Part shown: positions 15,564 to 24,895 of the stretch, piece by piece
Layout of the letters: each line of letters starts with the position of its first letter
Numbering within the stretch: position 1 is the stretch's first letter
NCBI GenBank assembly: GCA_002068835.1
Contig: MWBB01000004.1
Location: forward strand, 1 to 33,737
DNA length: 33,737 bases
From: Acidobacteria bacterium ADurb.Bin340
GTDB taxonomy: Bacteria > Acidobacteriota > Holophagae > Holophagales > Holophagaceae
Direction of reading: 5' to 3'
Program-made: the position numbers and the translations under genes
The notes under the pieces: generated by a model
Told to the model about the DNA's origin: nothing
Database searches by the model: none
Seen by the model: only the letters and a program-made list of their open reading frames with translations

Positions 15564-15584
15564 AAGCCGGGACAAGCCCGGCTT
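15564..15584 (-). terminator. Weak terminator/attenuator between rpsP and khpA
   Basis: On the minus strand AAGCCGGG pairs with CCCGGCTT (15577-15584 with 15564-15571) around CTTGT, followed by TT and then C's. The short T tail suggests partial termination, giving more rpsP than khpA-rimM. Confidence 0.45.
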
Positions 15585-15603
15585 CCCGAAGAATCGACCC
15601 GCC

Positions 15604-15846
15604 TTAGAGGATGGCGTTCTTCTTGAAGAGGTCGAGGACGGTCTTGGAGGGCTGGGCGCCCTTCTGCAGCCACACCTTGGCCTTGTCGGCATCGATGCGC
15701 ACCGTTTCGCCCTTGGCGGCGACGGGGTTCACGAAGCCAAGCACCTCGATGGCGCGGCCGGTGGGAATGCGGTCGTTCTCGGAGACGACGATGTGGTAGA
15801 AGGGCCGCTTCTTGGCGCCATTGCGAGCGAGACGGATGGAGAGCAT
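15604..15846 (-). CDS. rpsP: 30S ribosomal protein S16
   Basis: An 80-residue S16 of normal length. MLSIRLARNGAKKRPFYHIV is the invariant N-terminus, and the family's NPVAAKGETVRIDADKAKVW and GAQPSKTV follow. S16 stabilises the 5' domain of 16S rRNA. AGGAG lies six bases before ATG 15846. It has its own promoter in the 64-base gap after the TPR gene, although it may also be read from ffh. Confidence 0.97.
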   Translation of the reverse strand: MLSIRLARNGAKKRPFYHIVVSENDRIPTGRAIEVLGFVNPVAAKGETVRIDADKAKVWLQKGAQPSKTVLDLFKKNAIL

Positions 15847-15867
15847 TCGGAACTCCTAGAGCAAACC

Positions 15868-15896
15868 AGTGTAGTGCGGAAAGGGCCTGAATCCAA
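15868..15896 (-). promoter_or_regulatory. Promoter of rpsP-khpA-rimM
   Basis: On the minus strand TTGGAT (15891-15896), a 17-base spacer and TACACT (15868-15873) lie just before rpsP. The -35 overlaps the 3' arm of a small hairpin (AATCCA-TGCT-TGGATT) that follows the TPR gene stop. Spacing is ideal and the -35 match partial. Confidence 0.5.
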
Positions 15897-15910
15897 GCAT
15901 GGATTTCCCT

Positions 15911-16537
15911 TCAGGGCCGGGAGGATCGGACTGCCTGGATGGCTTGGCGGGCCTGCTGGGCCAGGGGTGCGCTGGGATCCGTGGTGATGACGCGGTTCCA
16001 GGACTCAATGGCCTTGTCCGGCTGGTCCAGATCCTCGGCATAGACCACGCCCATGTTGAAGAGGCTCTGGAGGTGCTTCGGATCCAGCCGACTGGCCTTC
16101 TGGAAGTTCTCCAGGGCCTTCTGGAACTGGCGCAGCTCCTTGAACATCACGCCCTGGTCCGTGAGCACGTTGGGGTTGTCCGGCTGGAGGGCGAGGGCCT
16201 TGGCGTAGGCATCCACGGACTTCTGGTGCTGGTGGGTGTCGAAGTAGTCGTTGCCCAGCTGGATCCAGGCTTCCACATCCTTCGGGTTGCGGGCTGTCTC
16301 CTGTTCCAGGGTCCGGATGCGCTCGGCCCGGGCGAGCTGGTCCCCCAGGTGGGCGTGGGCGGAGGGATCGGACTCCGGGGAGGCGGGGGCCGCGGCAACG
16401 ATAGGGGCCTCGGGTTTCCGGGCCACCAGGTAGCCGGCCAGGAAGCCCAGGGCCAGGCCGGCCAGGGTTCCGATCAGGGCGGCAGGGCTCACGGCGGGCG
16501 GGGTTGCCGGGGGCGGGGGCACCGTGCGGCGGCTCAA
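15911..16537 (-). CDS. TPR-repeat protein with N-terminal membrane anchor
   Basis: A 208-residue protein. A proline-rich start (RRTVPPPPATPPAVSPA) precedes one membrane helix at about 20-38 (LIGTLAGLALGFLAGYLVA) and an Ala/Pro linker. At least three tetratricopeptide repeats follow: VEAWIQLGNDYFDTHQHQKS, NVLTDQGVMFKELRQFQKAL and HLQSLFNMGVVYAEDLDQPD. Each has the TPR 8/20/27 pattern. The TPR part would lie on one side of the membrane as a protein-binding scaffold. It starts inside the ffh stop (four-base overlap), so it is coupled to SRP synthesis, hinting at a membrane or secretion role; this is inference. Confidence 0.85.
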   Translation of the reverse strand: MSRRTVPPPPATPPAVSPAALIGTLAGLALGFLAGYLVARKPEAPIVAAAPASPESDPSAHAHLGDQLARAERIRTLEQETARNPKDVEAWIQLGNDYFDTHQHQKSVDAYAKALALQPDNPNVLTDQGVMFKELRQFQKALENFQKASRLDPKHLQSLFNMGVVYAEDLDQPDKAIESWNRVITTDPSAPLAQQARQAIQAVRSSRP

Positions 16538-17910
16538 AACGGCATCCCTCCGCCCATGCGGCCAGCCATGGCCTGCATGCGCTTCATGAAACGCGGATCG
16601 CCCATCTGGCTCATCATCTTCTTCATCTCCAGGTACTGCTTGAGGAGCTGATTGACTTCATGGACCGGGCGGCCGCTGCCCGCCGCGATGCGGCGTTTCC
16701 GCTTGGCGTCCAGGAGGTTGTGGTTGGCCCGTTCGGCGGGGGTCATGGAGAGCAGGATGGCCTCCAGATGCTTCACCCGCTTGTCCGTGACGACGGTTTC
16801 GAGCTGCTGCTTCATCTGGCCCATGCCCGGCAGCATGCCGATGAGCTTCTGCATGCTGCCCAGCTTCTGGACCTGCTGCATCTGGCCCAGCATGTCGTTG
16901 AGCGTGAACTGGTTCTTCACGAGGCGCTGGGCCATGGCCTCGGCCTCGCGCTCGTCGATCTTCTCCTTGGCCTGCTCGATGAGCGTGAGCACGTCGCCCA
17001 TGCCCAGGATCCGCTGGGCCATGCGGTCGGGATGGAAGCGCTCGAAGTCGTCGAGCTTCTCGCCCGCACCCACGAAGCGGATGGGCTTGCCTGTGACCTC
17101 CCGGATGCTGAAGGCGGCGCCGCCGCGGGTGTCGCCATCGGCCTTGGTGAGCACCACGCCCGTGAGGTTCAGCCGGGCGTGGAACGCGGAGGCGGAGCGC
17201 ACGGCATCCTGGCCCGTCATGGCATCGGCCACGAAGAGGATCTCCCGGGGCTCCGTGGCCGCCTGGATGCGGGCCAGCTCTTCCATGAGGGCGTCGTCCA
17301 GGTGCAGGCGGCCCGCGGTGTCGAGGATGACCACATCCCAGCCCTTGAGCTTCGCCTCCTCCACCGCGGCGCGGCAGATGGCGACGGGATCCTTCTCCTC
17401 GGTGCGGAAGCTGGGCACGCCTGCATCCTTGGCCACCACATGGAGTTGTTCAATGGCCGCCGGGCGGTACACATCGGCGGGCACCAGGAGGGGGTTGCGG
17501 CCCTGCTTCTTGAGGAACTTGGCCAGCTTGCCGCTGGTGGTGGTCTTGCCGCTGCCCTGGAGGCCCGCCAGCATCACCACGGTGGGAGGCTTGGGGCCGA
17601 AGTCCAGGGGCTGCTCCGGCGCCGCGCCGCCCATGATTTCCGTGAGCTCGCGGTAGACGATGTCGATGAACTGCTGGGCCGGGTTGAGGCCCTGGAGCAC
17701 GGTGGTGCCCTTGCCGTCGGGGCCTTCCGCAAGGGCCTTCTCCTTGACCCGCTGCAGGAAGGAACGGGCCACCTGCACATGCACATCCGCCTCCAGGAGG
17801 GCCATGCGGACCTCCCGGAGCACGGTTTCGATGTTCTTTTCCGTCAGCCGGGCCTCGCCCTTGAGGGCGCGCATGGCCTTGCTGAGTTTCTCGGTCAGGG
17901 ATTCGAACAT
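16534..17910 (-). CDS. ffh: Signal recognition particle protein Ffh
   Basis: A 458-residue Ffh (SRP54), the GTPase that brings signal-sequence-bearing ribosomes to FtsY. The N domain is 1-90. G-domain motifs are [15 protein letters not shown] (116-130), DTAGR and TKADGD. The Met-rich M domain runs from about 300 to the end, with [19 protein letters not shown] and the C-terminus [17 protein letters not shown], including the 4.5S RNA-binding region SGRPVHEVN. Length is normal. No 4.5S RNA gene was recognised nearby. The next gene in the operon is the TPR protein, and the divergent neighbour is the DUF255 protein. Confidence 0.97.
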   Translation of the reverse strand: MFESLTEKLSKAMRALKGEARLTEKNIETVLREVRMALLEADVHVQVARSFLQRVKEKALAEGPDGKGTTVLQGLNPAQQFIDIVYRELTEIMGGAAPEQPLDFGPKPPTVVMLAGLQGSGKTTTSGKLAKFLKKQGRNPLLVPADVYRPAAIEQLHVVAKDAGVPSFRTEEKDPVAICRAAVEEAKLKGWDVVILDTAGRLHLDDALMEELARIQAATEPREILFVADAMTGQDAVRSASAFHARLNLTGVVLTKADGDTRGGAAFSIREVTGKPIRFVGAGEKLDDFERFHPDRMAQRILGMGDVLTLIEQAKEKIDEREAEAMAQRLVKNQFTLNDMLGQMQQVQKLGSMQKLIGMLPGMGQMKQQLETVVTDKRVKHLEAILLSMTPAERANHNLLDAKRKRRIAAGSGRPVHEVNQLLKQYLEMKKMMSQMGDPRFMKRMQAMAGRMGGGMPF

Positions 17911-17943
17911 GGGACTCCGGGCCCCGTCCGGGGCGAATCCCCC

Positions 17944-17972
17944 ATTCTACCGGTCGATTCCCTCGGGGCGAA
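17944..17972 (-). promoter_or_regulatory. Candidate ffh promoter
   Basis: On the minus strand TAGAAT (17944-17949) is a 5/6 match to the -10 consensus, with TTCGCC (17967-17972) 17 bases upstream as a weak -35. A GC palindrome lies between it and the ffh start. Confidence 0.45.
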
Positions 17973-18011
17973 CGAAGGCGGCTGGAGGTCATCCAAGCCC
18001 CTGAGGTGATC

Positions 18012-20000
<1,989 letters not shown>

Positions 20001-20010
20001 TTTTTCCCTC

Positions 20011-20038
20011 TTGAGGCCCCCGGGCCCCCGCCTACCTT
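20011..20038 (+). promoter_or_regulatory. Candidate promoter upstream of the 6S-like RNA
   Basis: TTGAGG (20011-20016), a 16-base spacer and TACCTT (20033-20038) would start a transcript near 20045, about 50 bases before the predicted closing stem of the RNA. Either the RNA has a 5' extension or the true promoter is closer; this is not settled. Confidence 0.3.
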
Positions 20039-20094
20039 GGCGGTGGGTCTTAAGCGTTCCGCTCTGATCCACCTGAATGGGGCCATACACCTAC

Positions 20095-20217
20095 GAGCCC
20101 CTCCGCCGCGGGAACTTTCCGGAATCCCCGCGAGCGAGACACCCAAGCGGGCGCCCTCGTGGCGCCCCTTGGTGCTTCCATCTCATGGGTTTGGCCTGCG
20201 TCGGCGTGGAGGGTTTC
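20095..20217 (+). ncRNA. ssrS: Candidate 6S RNA
   Basis: The 287-base gap 20001-20287 lacks a convincing reading frame but can fold as a 6S-like rod. GAGCCCCTCC (20095-20104) pairs with GGAGGGTTTC (20208-20217), with one mismatch. GCGGG (20108-20112) can pair with CCTGC (20195-20199). A long apical hairpin uses 20143-20147 and 20149-20155 with 20161-20167 and 20168-20172, around CTCGT with a bulged C. The 3' strand GGCCTGCGTCGGC resembles the E. coli 6S segment CAGCCTGCGGCGGC, and GGAG...TTCCC follows in both. 6S RNA sequesters sigma-70 RNA polymerase by mimicking an open promoter. Ends are approximate, and length (~123) is shorter than the usual 160-200. Confidence 0.45.
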
Positions 20218-20270
20218 CCGGCGTGGGGGGGAGGGCCCGGACCTCGCGTGAGAGGCCACCCGCGGACCTC

Positions 20271-20286
20271 CCCGGTGCGTACCGGG
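20271..20286 (-). other. Small hairpin after the MscS gene
   Basis: CCCGGT (20271-20276) pairs with ACCGGG (20281-20286) around GCGT, just beyond the MscS stop. It lacks a T-run and could end either the MscS transcript or the opposing RNA. Confidence 0.3.
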
Positions 20287-20287
20287 C

Positions 20288-21889
20288 TCAGACCTTCCTG
20301 ATTCGGAAGGGCGGGGGCTCGTAGCCTTCCGGGAGGTACTGGGCGGGAAGGGTGGTCGGGCTCCCATCCCGGGCGGCGCGGTAGTGGGGGCTCATGATCT
20401 CCACGCCGGCTTCGTTGAAGCGCTCCTGGATGTTGGCATGGAGGTCGGAGTAGATGCGGGCCTGTTCCGAAGGGCGGTCGGTGTAGCCGTTGATCTGGTA
20501 GGACACATAGAAGTCGTCGAGGCTGGTCTGGAGCACGAAGGGCTTGGGATCCTTCAGCAGACCCTCCGTGGCCTCGGCGGCGGCCAGCAGCAGGCTGTGG
20601 ACGGTCCGCCAGGGGGCGTCGTAGCCGATCGTCACGGTGGAGTGGAGGATCAGGCCGCGGCTCTTCGCGTTGGCGCTGAAGTTCTGGACCTGCGCGCCCA
20701 GCAGGGTCGCATTGGGGATGGTGACATCCACCAATTTGGGCGTCCTCACCCGGGTCACCAGGAGGGATTTCTCCACCACATCGCCCACGGTTTCTCCCAC
20801 GGCAATGCGGTCGCCCACCTGGAAGGGGCGCATGTAGGTGATGAGGATGCCGGCCACGGCGTTGCTGACGGCTCCCGATGAGCCCAGGCTGAACACCAGC
20901 CCGAAGAAGAGGGATACGCCCTTGAAGGCTTCGGAGCCCGAGCCCGGCAGGTAGGGAAAGGCCATCACGAGGGCGAAGCCGAAGACGAAAAAGCGGGACA
21001 GGCGGTAGGTGGGTTCCGCCCACTCCGGGTGGAAGCTCGGCAGCACCAGCGTGCCCGATTCGATGCCCTTGAAGATCAGGTGCACGAGTTTCAGGAGGTA
21101 GCGGGTGCCCAGGGCGATGAGGAGCAGGAAGAAGAGGTTGGGCAGGTAGTCGAGGATCGCCCGCCCCACTGTTCCCAGCGGACCGAGCACGAGGCGGAAG
21201 AGGCGCTCCGCCAAGCCCCGGGTGGCGGGGAAGAAGCTGAAGATGATGGAGAGGTAGACGTAACCCAGGGTCAGCACCAGGGCCCACTTGAGGAGTCCCA
21301 GGAGGCGCAGCGAGGCTTGGCGCACCCGCAGGGCCGGAATCAGTTCGAGCTGCTGGAGCCGAAGGGTGGGGAACTTCCCCTCGGGGATGGCATCCAGGCG
21401 GGCCCGGAGTCTCTGGAAGCCCAGGCGCACCCCTCGGAAGACCAGGTAGCCTCCAGCAGTCACCAGAAGGGTCCACAGGACCGACAAGGCCAGATGCTTG
21501 AGGCGGGTCTTCCAGGTTTGGGCCTGGAGCGCCGGTTGGATCTGCTCCAGGCGCTGCTGGGCCAGGGCCTCCCGCGTGAGGCCCTCGGCCTTCGCATCTG
21601 CCTCCGTGATGGTCATCAGCACCGTATCGCCGCACAGCAGGTCGACGCTGGTCTCCTGGGGGGCGAGCTGGAGCGGAGGCAGGGCCTGGAAAGGATCCGA
21701 GGCGACTCGCTCCAGGCGTTCGGTGATGGCGCGGGCGCGGTCCTGGGGGGTGTAGGCCGCCAGACGGGCCTTGAGGGCAAAAAGCGTCTGGCCCCGGAAC
21801 ACCACGGGGGCCTCGGCGGGCGGCGCCGGGGGTGTTTGAGCCTCCAGGGGCAGGATCACGCAGAAGAGGACCAGCAGCAGGGCTTTCAT
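20288..21889 (-). CDS. MscS-family mechanosensitive channel
   Basis: A 533-residue channel protein. A signal peptide (residues 1-18, LLLVLFCVILPLEAQ) and a periplasmic region of about 115 residues precede several membrane segments (e.g. 134-152, 203-220, 252-270, 300-316). The MscS core begins near 336, with GSSGAVSNAVAGILI as the pore-lining helix, then TYMRPFQVGDRI and VGDVVEKSLLVTRVRTPKL of the beta domain. IPNATLLGAQVQNFS is also diagnostic. MscS channels release solutes on hypo-osmotic shock. The enlarged N-terminus places it with MscM/YbdG-like longer relatives. It is downstream of ruvC on the same strand, 98 bases apart. Confidence 0.92.
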   Translation of the reverse strand: MKALLLVLFCVILPLEAQTPPAPPAEAPVVFRGQTLFALKARLAAYTPQDRARAITERLERVASDPFQALPPLQLAPQETSVDLLCGDTVLMTITEADAKAEGLTREALAQQRLEQIQPALQAQTWKTRLKHLALSVLWTLLVTAGGYLVFRGVRLGFQRLRARLDAIPEGKFPTLRLQQLELIPALRVRQASLRLLGLLKWALVLTLGYVYLSIIFSFFPATRGLAERLFRLVLGPLGTVGRAILDYLPNLFFLLLIALGTRYLLKLVHLIFKGIESGTLVLPSFHPEWAEPTYRLSRFFVFGFALVMAFPYLPGSGSEAFKGVSLFFGLVFSLGSSGAVSNAVAGILITYMRPFQVGDRIAVGETVGDVVEKSLLVTRVRTPKLVDVTIPNATLLGAQVQNFSANAKSRGLILHSTVTIGYDAPWRTVHSLLLAAAEATEGLLKDPKPFVLQTSLDDFYVSYQINGYTDRPSEQARIYSDLHANIQERFNEAGVEIMSPHYRAARDGSPTTLPAQYLPEGYEPPPFRIRKV

Positions 21890-21987
21890 GGCGCACTCCG
21901 GGAAGGGGCTGAAAGGGTGGCTGGGGCGAGCCTATCAGACGCGCTGCTCGAGGGGCCCTCGGCGGCCGGGTTGTTCCCTTCCTTTCG

Positions 21988-22482
21988 TCAGGCCCGCCGG
22001 GTGGCCAGCAGGTGGCCGATGGCCACGGCGGCGGCGTCGGCAGCGTCGGCGGGCAGGGCCTCCTTCAGGTTCAGCAGCATCATCACCATCTTTCCCACCT
22101 GGGTCTTGTCGGCCCAGCCGTAGCCGCTGACGGCCTTCTTCACCTGCATGGGGTTGTAGTCCCCCACGGGCAGGCCGTGGAGCCCCGCCGTGAGCAGGAT
22201 GCCGCCGCGGATCTGGCCCAGCTTGAGGGCCGTGGCGGCGTTCTTCTCCACGAAGGGCGATTCCACGGCCATGAACTGGGGATGGTGGGCGGCGATCACC
22301 TCGCTGAGCCGGGTGTGGATGCCCAGGATGCGCTGGTCGAAGTCCGCGCCCCGGGGGTTGCGGATCACGCCCGCCTCCAGCAGCTCCATCCGGGAGCCGA
22401 AGCGCGACACCACCGCCCAGCCACAGGCCAGGGAACCCGGATCGACGCCGAGGCAGACGGAAGGGGCGGGCGCGAGGACCAT
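21988..22482 (-). CDS. ruvC: Holliday junction resolvase RuvC
   Basis: A 164-residue RuvC, the RNase-H-fold endonuclease that resolves four-way junctions. Catalytic acids are present: Asp14 in CLGVDPGS, Glu74 in MAVESPF, and Asp146 and Asp149 in ADAADAAAVA. KLGQIRGGIL and YNPMQVKKAVSGYGWADKTQV are family signatures. I chose ATG 22482 (MVLAPAPSVCLGVDPG), since homology starts there; in-frame ATGs at 22500 and 22554 would add 6 or 24 unconserved residues. No good Shine-Dalgarno supports any of them. ruvA and ruvB are not adjacent. It is divergent from the next gene. Confidence 0.92.
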   Translation of the reverse strand: MVLAPAPSVCLGVDPGSLACGWAVVSRFGSRMELLEAGVIRNPRGADFDQRILGIHTRLSEVIAAHHPQFMAVESPFVEKNAATALKLGQIRGGILLTAGLHGLPVGDYNPMQVKKAVSGYGWADKTQVGKMVMMLLNLKEALPADAADAAAVAIGHLLATRRA

Positions 22483-22552
22483 GGGCCCATTGTGGCCCAT
22501 TGACGAACCGTTCCGCCGGGAGGAGCCTGGGCCACTTCTCTGCGGAGTTGCC

Positions 22553-23248
22553 ATGAGCCCGGATGCGTTTCCTTCCCAGGATCATCGCCCTGCCGCCTCC
22601 TTGAACCGTTGGCTGGGCTGGGCCGCCCTGGGGGCCGCACTCCTGCCGCTGGGCTATGTGCTGGGGTTGTCCCTGTCCGACGAGCTGGGAACGCCCCCGC
22701 CCCCCTGGGCCGTGGCCACGCTGATCGGGATTCCCGCGGCCCCGCTGCTCGGTCTGGCGGCCTGGATCACGGGCCGGGGCGAGGCCCCGGCGGGTCGGCG
22801 GCTCGGCTGCCTCGGCCTCGGGCTCTGGCTGCCGGTGGTGATCCTCGTCTCCGTCTTCCTGGTGGCCGGGGGCGCTTCCCGGAACCACGCCCGGTCCAAG
22901 GCTTCGTCCTGGCAGATCGAGGCCTGCCTGGAGGCGCTGGCGGAAGCCGGAGGGAAGGTTTCCGCCGAGAACCTGGGCCAGCGGCTGGCGGCATGGTCAG
23001 CGCGGGAACACAACCTCTGGTTCCGGAGCCAACCGCCCCTGTGCCCCGACGGGCTGCAGGTGGTGTCCGGCGATCCGGAGGCGGAGGCCCGGGACCGGGC
23101 CCGGCGACTGGGCATCCTGGTGGTGGTGTACCGGCCGCCCCAGGGATCGGAACCAGGCGTGGTGGCGGGGGCGATCCGCGTGAAGCCCGCTCCGGGGATG
23201 AAGGAGGTGCGGGTGCAGGTGCGGCGCCTGGAGCCGAAGACCCCCTGA
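22553..23248 (+). CDS. Membrane protein of unknown function, three N-terminal helices
   Basis: A 231-residue protein with no recognised family. Three hydrophobic segments occupy about residues 18-41 (LNRWLGWAALGAALLPLGYV), 51-71 and 82-104 (LGLWLPVVILVSVFLVAGG). A soluble tail follows, with SSWQIEACLEALAEAGGKVS and a strand-rich end, LGILVVVYRPP and EVRVQVRRLEP. The ALAEAGGKV segment in the tail may interact with another protein; that is a guess. CGGAG lies six bases before ATG 22553. The stop is 33 bases before the C69 dipeptidase start, so it may head that operon. Confidence 0.7.
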   Translation: MSPDAFPSQDHRPAASLNRWLGWAALGAALLPLGYVLGLSLSDELGTPPPPWAVATLIGIPAAPLLGLAAWITGRGEAPAGRRLGCLGLGLWLPVVILVSVFLVAGGASRNHARSKASSWQIEACLEALAEAGGKVSAENLGQRLAAWSAREHNLWFRSQPPLCPDGLQVVSGDPEAEARDRARRLGILVVVYRPPQGSEPGVVAGAIRVKPAPGMKEVRVQVRRLEPKTP

Positions 23249-23281
23249 TCCTCGCCTACCATGGAGCTTTTCGGGGGTTCC

Positions 23282-24895
23282 ATGCTCCGCCTGCTCCGTG
23301 GCGTCCTGGCCGCGCTCCTCCTGGGGGCGCCGGTGCTGGAGGCCTGCACCAACATCCTCGTCACCAAGGGCGCCACGCGTCACGGGGCCACGCTGCTGAC
23401 CTACTCAGACGACAGCCACCACCGCTACGGGGAGCTGTTCTTCCGGCCGCGGATGAAGCACGCGCCCGGCGCCCTGCGCGAGGTCATCGACTGGGGCAGC
23501 GGGGCCTTCCGGGGCCGCATTCCCGAGCCACTGGAGACGTACCGGCGCGTGGGCAACCTGAACGAGTTCCAGGTGGCCATCGGCGAGACCACCTTCGGGG
23601 GGCGTCCCGAGCTGGCGGGCTCCGGGATGCTGGACTACGGCAGCCTCATCTACATCGCACTGGAACGGGCCAAGACCGCCCGGGAGGCCATCCAGGTGAT
23701 CACCTCCCTGGTGGCGGAGTTCGGATACGGCAGCGATGGCGAGAGCCTTTCCATCTGTGATCCCAACGAGGCCTGGATCCTCGAAATCATGGGCAAGGGC
23801 AAGGCGGACAAAGGCGCCGTGTGGGTGGCGGTGCGCCTGCCGGACGGCACGATGAGCGCCCACGCCAACCAGGCCCGCATCCGCCAGTTCCCCCTGAACG
23901 ACCCGGCCAACGCCCTCTACAGCCCGGACGTGATCCGCTTCGCCCGGGAGAAGGGCTACTTCAAAGGCGCCGACAAGGACTTCAGCTTCTGCCAGGCCTA
24001 CGCGCCCTGGACCTTCTCCGCCCTCCGGGCCTGTGAGGCCCGAGTGTGGAGCGTGTTCCGCCGCGCCGCCCCCAGCCTGGACCTGCCCATCGACTTCGTG
24101 AAGGGCGATCCCGCGGCCACGCCGCTGCCCGTGTGGATCAAGCCGGACCGCAAGCTGGAGGTGGCCGACCTCATGGCCCTCATGCGGGACCACTACGAAG
24201 GCACCCCCTTCGACATGACGAAGGATGTGGGCGCCGGGCCCTTCGCGCTGCCCTACCGCTGGCGGCCCATGGGCTTCGAGGTGGATGGCAAGCGCTACAT
24301 CCACGAGCGGGCCATCTCCACCCAGCAGACCGCCTGGTCCTTCGTGGCGGAGCTGCGCGGTGGCCTGCCCAACGATCTGGGCGGCGTGCTGTGGTTCGGG
24401 ATGGACGACACGGCCGCCACGGTCTACGTGCCGATGTACGCCGGGATGCTGGAGCCGCCGCCCTCCTGGCGGGAAGGGCAGGGCCGCTGGAGCGAGTTCA
24501 GCTGGGACAGCGCCTTCTGGGTGTTCAACTTCGTCACCAACTATGCCTACGGCCGTTGGTCCGACATGAGCCAGGACATCCGCAGGACCCAGGCGGAGCT
24601 GGAAGGCCGCTTCCTGGCGGACCAGGCGGATGTGGAGCGGCAGGCCCTGCTGCTGCACCGCCAGGATCCCCGCAGCGCCCAGGCCTTCCTCACGGCCTAC
24701 AGCGTGCGCTGCGCCGAGGAGACCGTGGTCCGGTGGCGGAAACTGGGCGAGTTCCTGGTGTGGAAGTACCTGGATGGCAACGTGCGGGACAGCCAGGGCA
24801 AGGTGACCCACCGGCCGTACCCCGAGGCCTGGAACCGCCGCATCGTGCAGGACCACGGCGCGGTGGTTGAGGTGCCCGCCGGGGCGAAGCCCTGA
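23282..24895 (+). CDS. Secreted C69-family dipeptidase (PepD-like Ntn-hydrolase)
   Basis: A 537-residue peptidase of family C69 (U34). Residues 1-21 (MLRLLRGVLAALLLGAPVLEA) form a signal peptide whose cleavage would expose Cys22 of CTNILVTKGAT as the N-terminal nucleophile, as expected for this Ntn-hydrolase family. Later signatures include FGYGSDGESLSICDPNEAWI, MSAHANQARIRQF, and TAWSFVAELRGGLPNDLGGV with VLWFGMDDTAATVYVPMY. Members cleave short peptides in the periplasm or outside. The in-frame ATG at 23261 would add seven residues; 23282 gives a cleaner signal peptide. Its stop overlaps the next start (TGATG), so it is coupled to the YkuD-Mur ligase fusion. Confidence 0.9.
   Translation: MLRLLRGVLAALLLGAPVLEACTNILVTKGATRHGATLLTYSDDSHHRYGELFFRPRMKHAPGALREVIDWGSGAFRGRIPEPLETYRRVGNLNEFQVAIGETTFGGRPELAGSGMLDYGSLIYIALERAKTAREAIQVITSLVAEFGYGSDGESLSICDPNEAWILEIMGKGKADKGAVWVAVRLPDGTMSAHANQARIRQFPLNDPANALYSPDVIRFAREKGYFKGADKDFSFCQAYAPWTFSALRACEARVWSVFRRAAPSLDLPIDFVKGDPAATPLPVWIKPDRKLEVADLMALMRDHYEGTPFDMTKDVGAGPFALPYRWRPMGFEVDGKRYIHERAISTQQTAWSFVAELRGGLPNDLGGVLWFGMDDTAATVYVPMYAGMLEPPPSWREGQGRWSEFSWDSAFWVFNFVTNYAYGRWSDMSQDIRRTQAELEGRFLADQADVERQALLLHRQDPRSAQAFLTAYSVRCAEETVVRWRKLGEFLVWKYLDGNVRDSQGKVTHRPYPEAWNRRIVQDHGAVVEVPAGAKP

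Noticed and set aside
16504-18009. 501-codon plus-strand frame opposite ffh
   Set aside because: Antisense shadow of ffh with no recognisable domain.
17911-18011. 4.5S (SRP) RNA gene near ffh
   Set aside because: The conserved SRP apical loop (GGAAGCAGCC-like) is absent from this gap and from the other gaps I read.
20001-20287. tmRNA or RNase P RNA in the gap
   Set aside because: No tRNA-like ends with T-arm for tmRNA and no GAGGAAAGTCC-type core for RNase P on either strand; the 6S-like pattern fits better.
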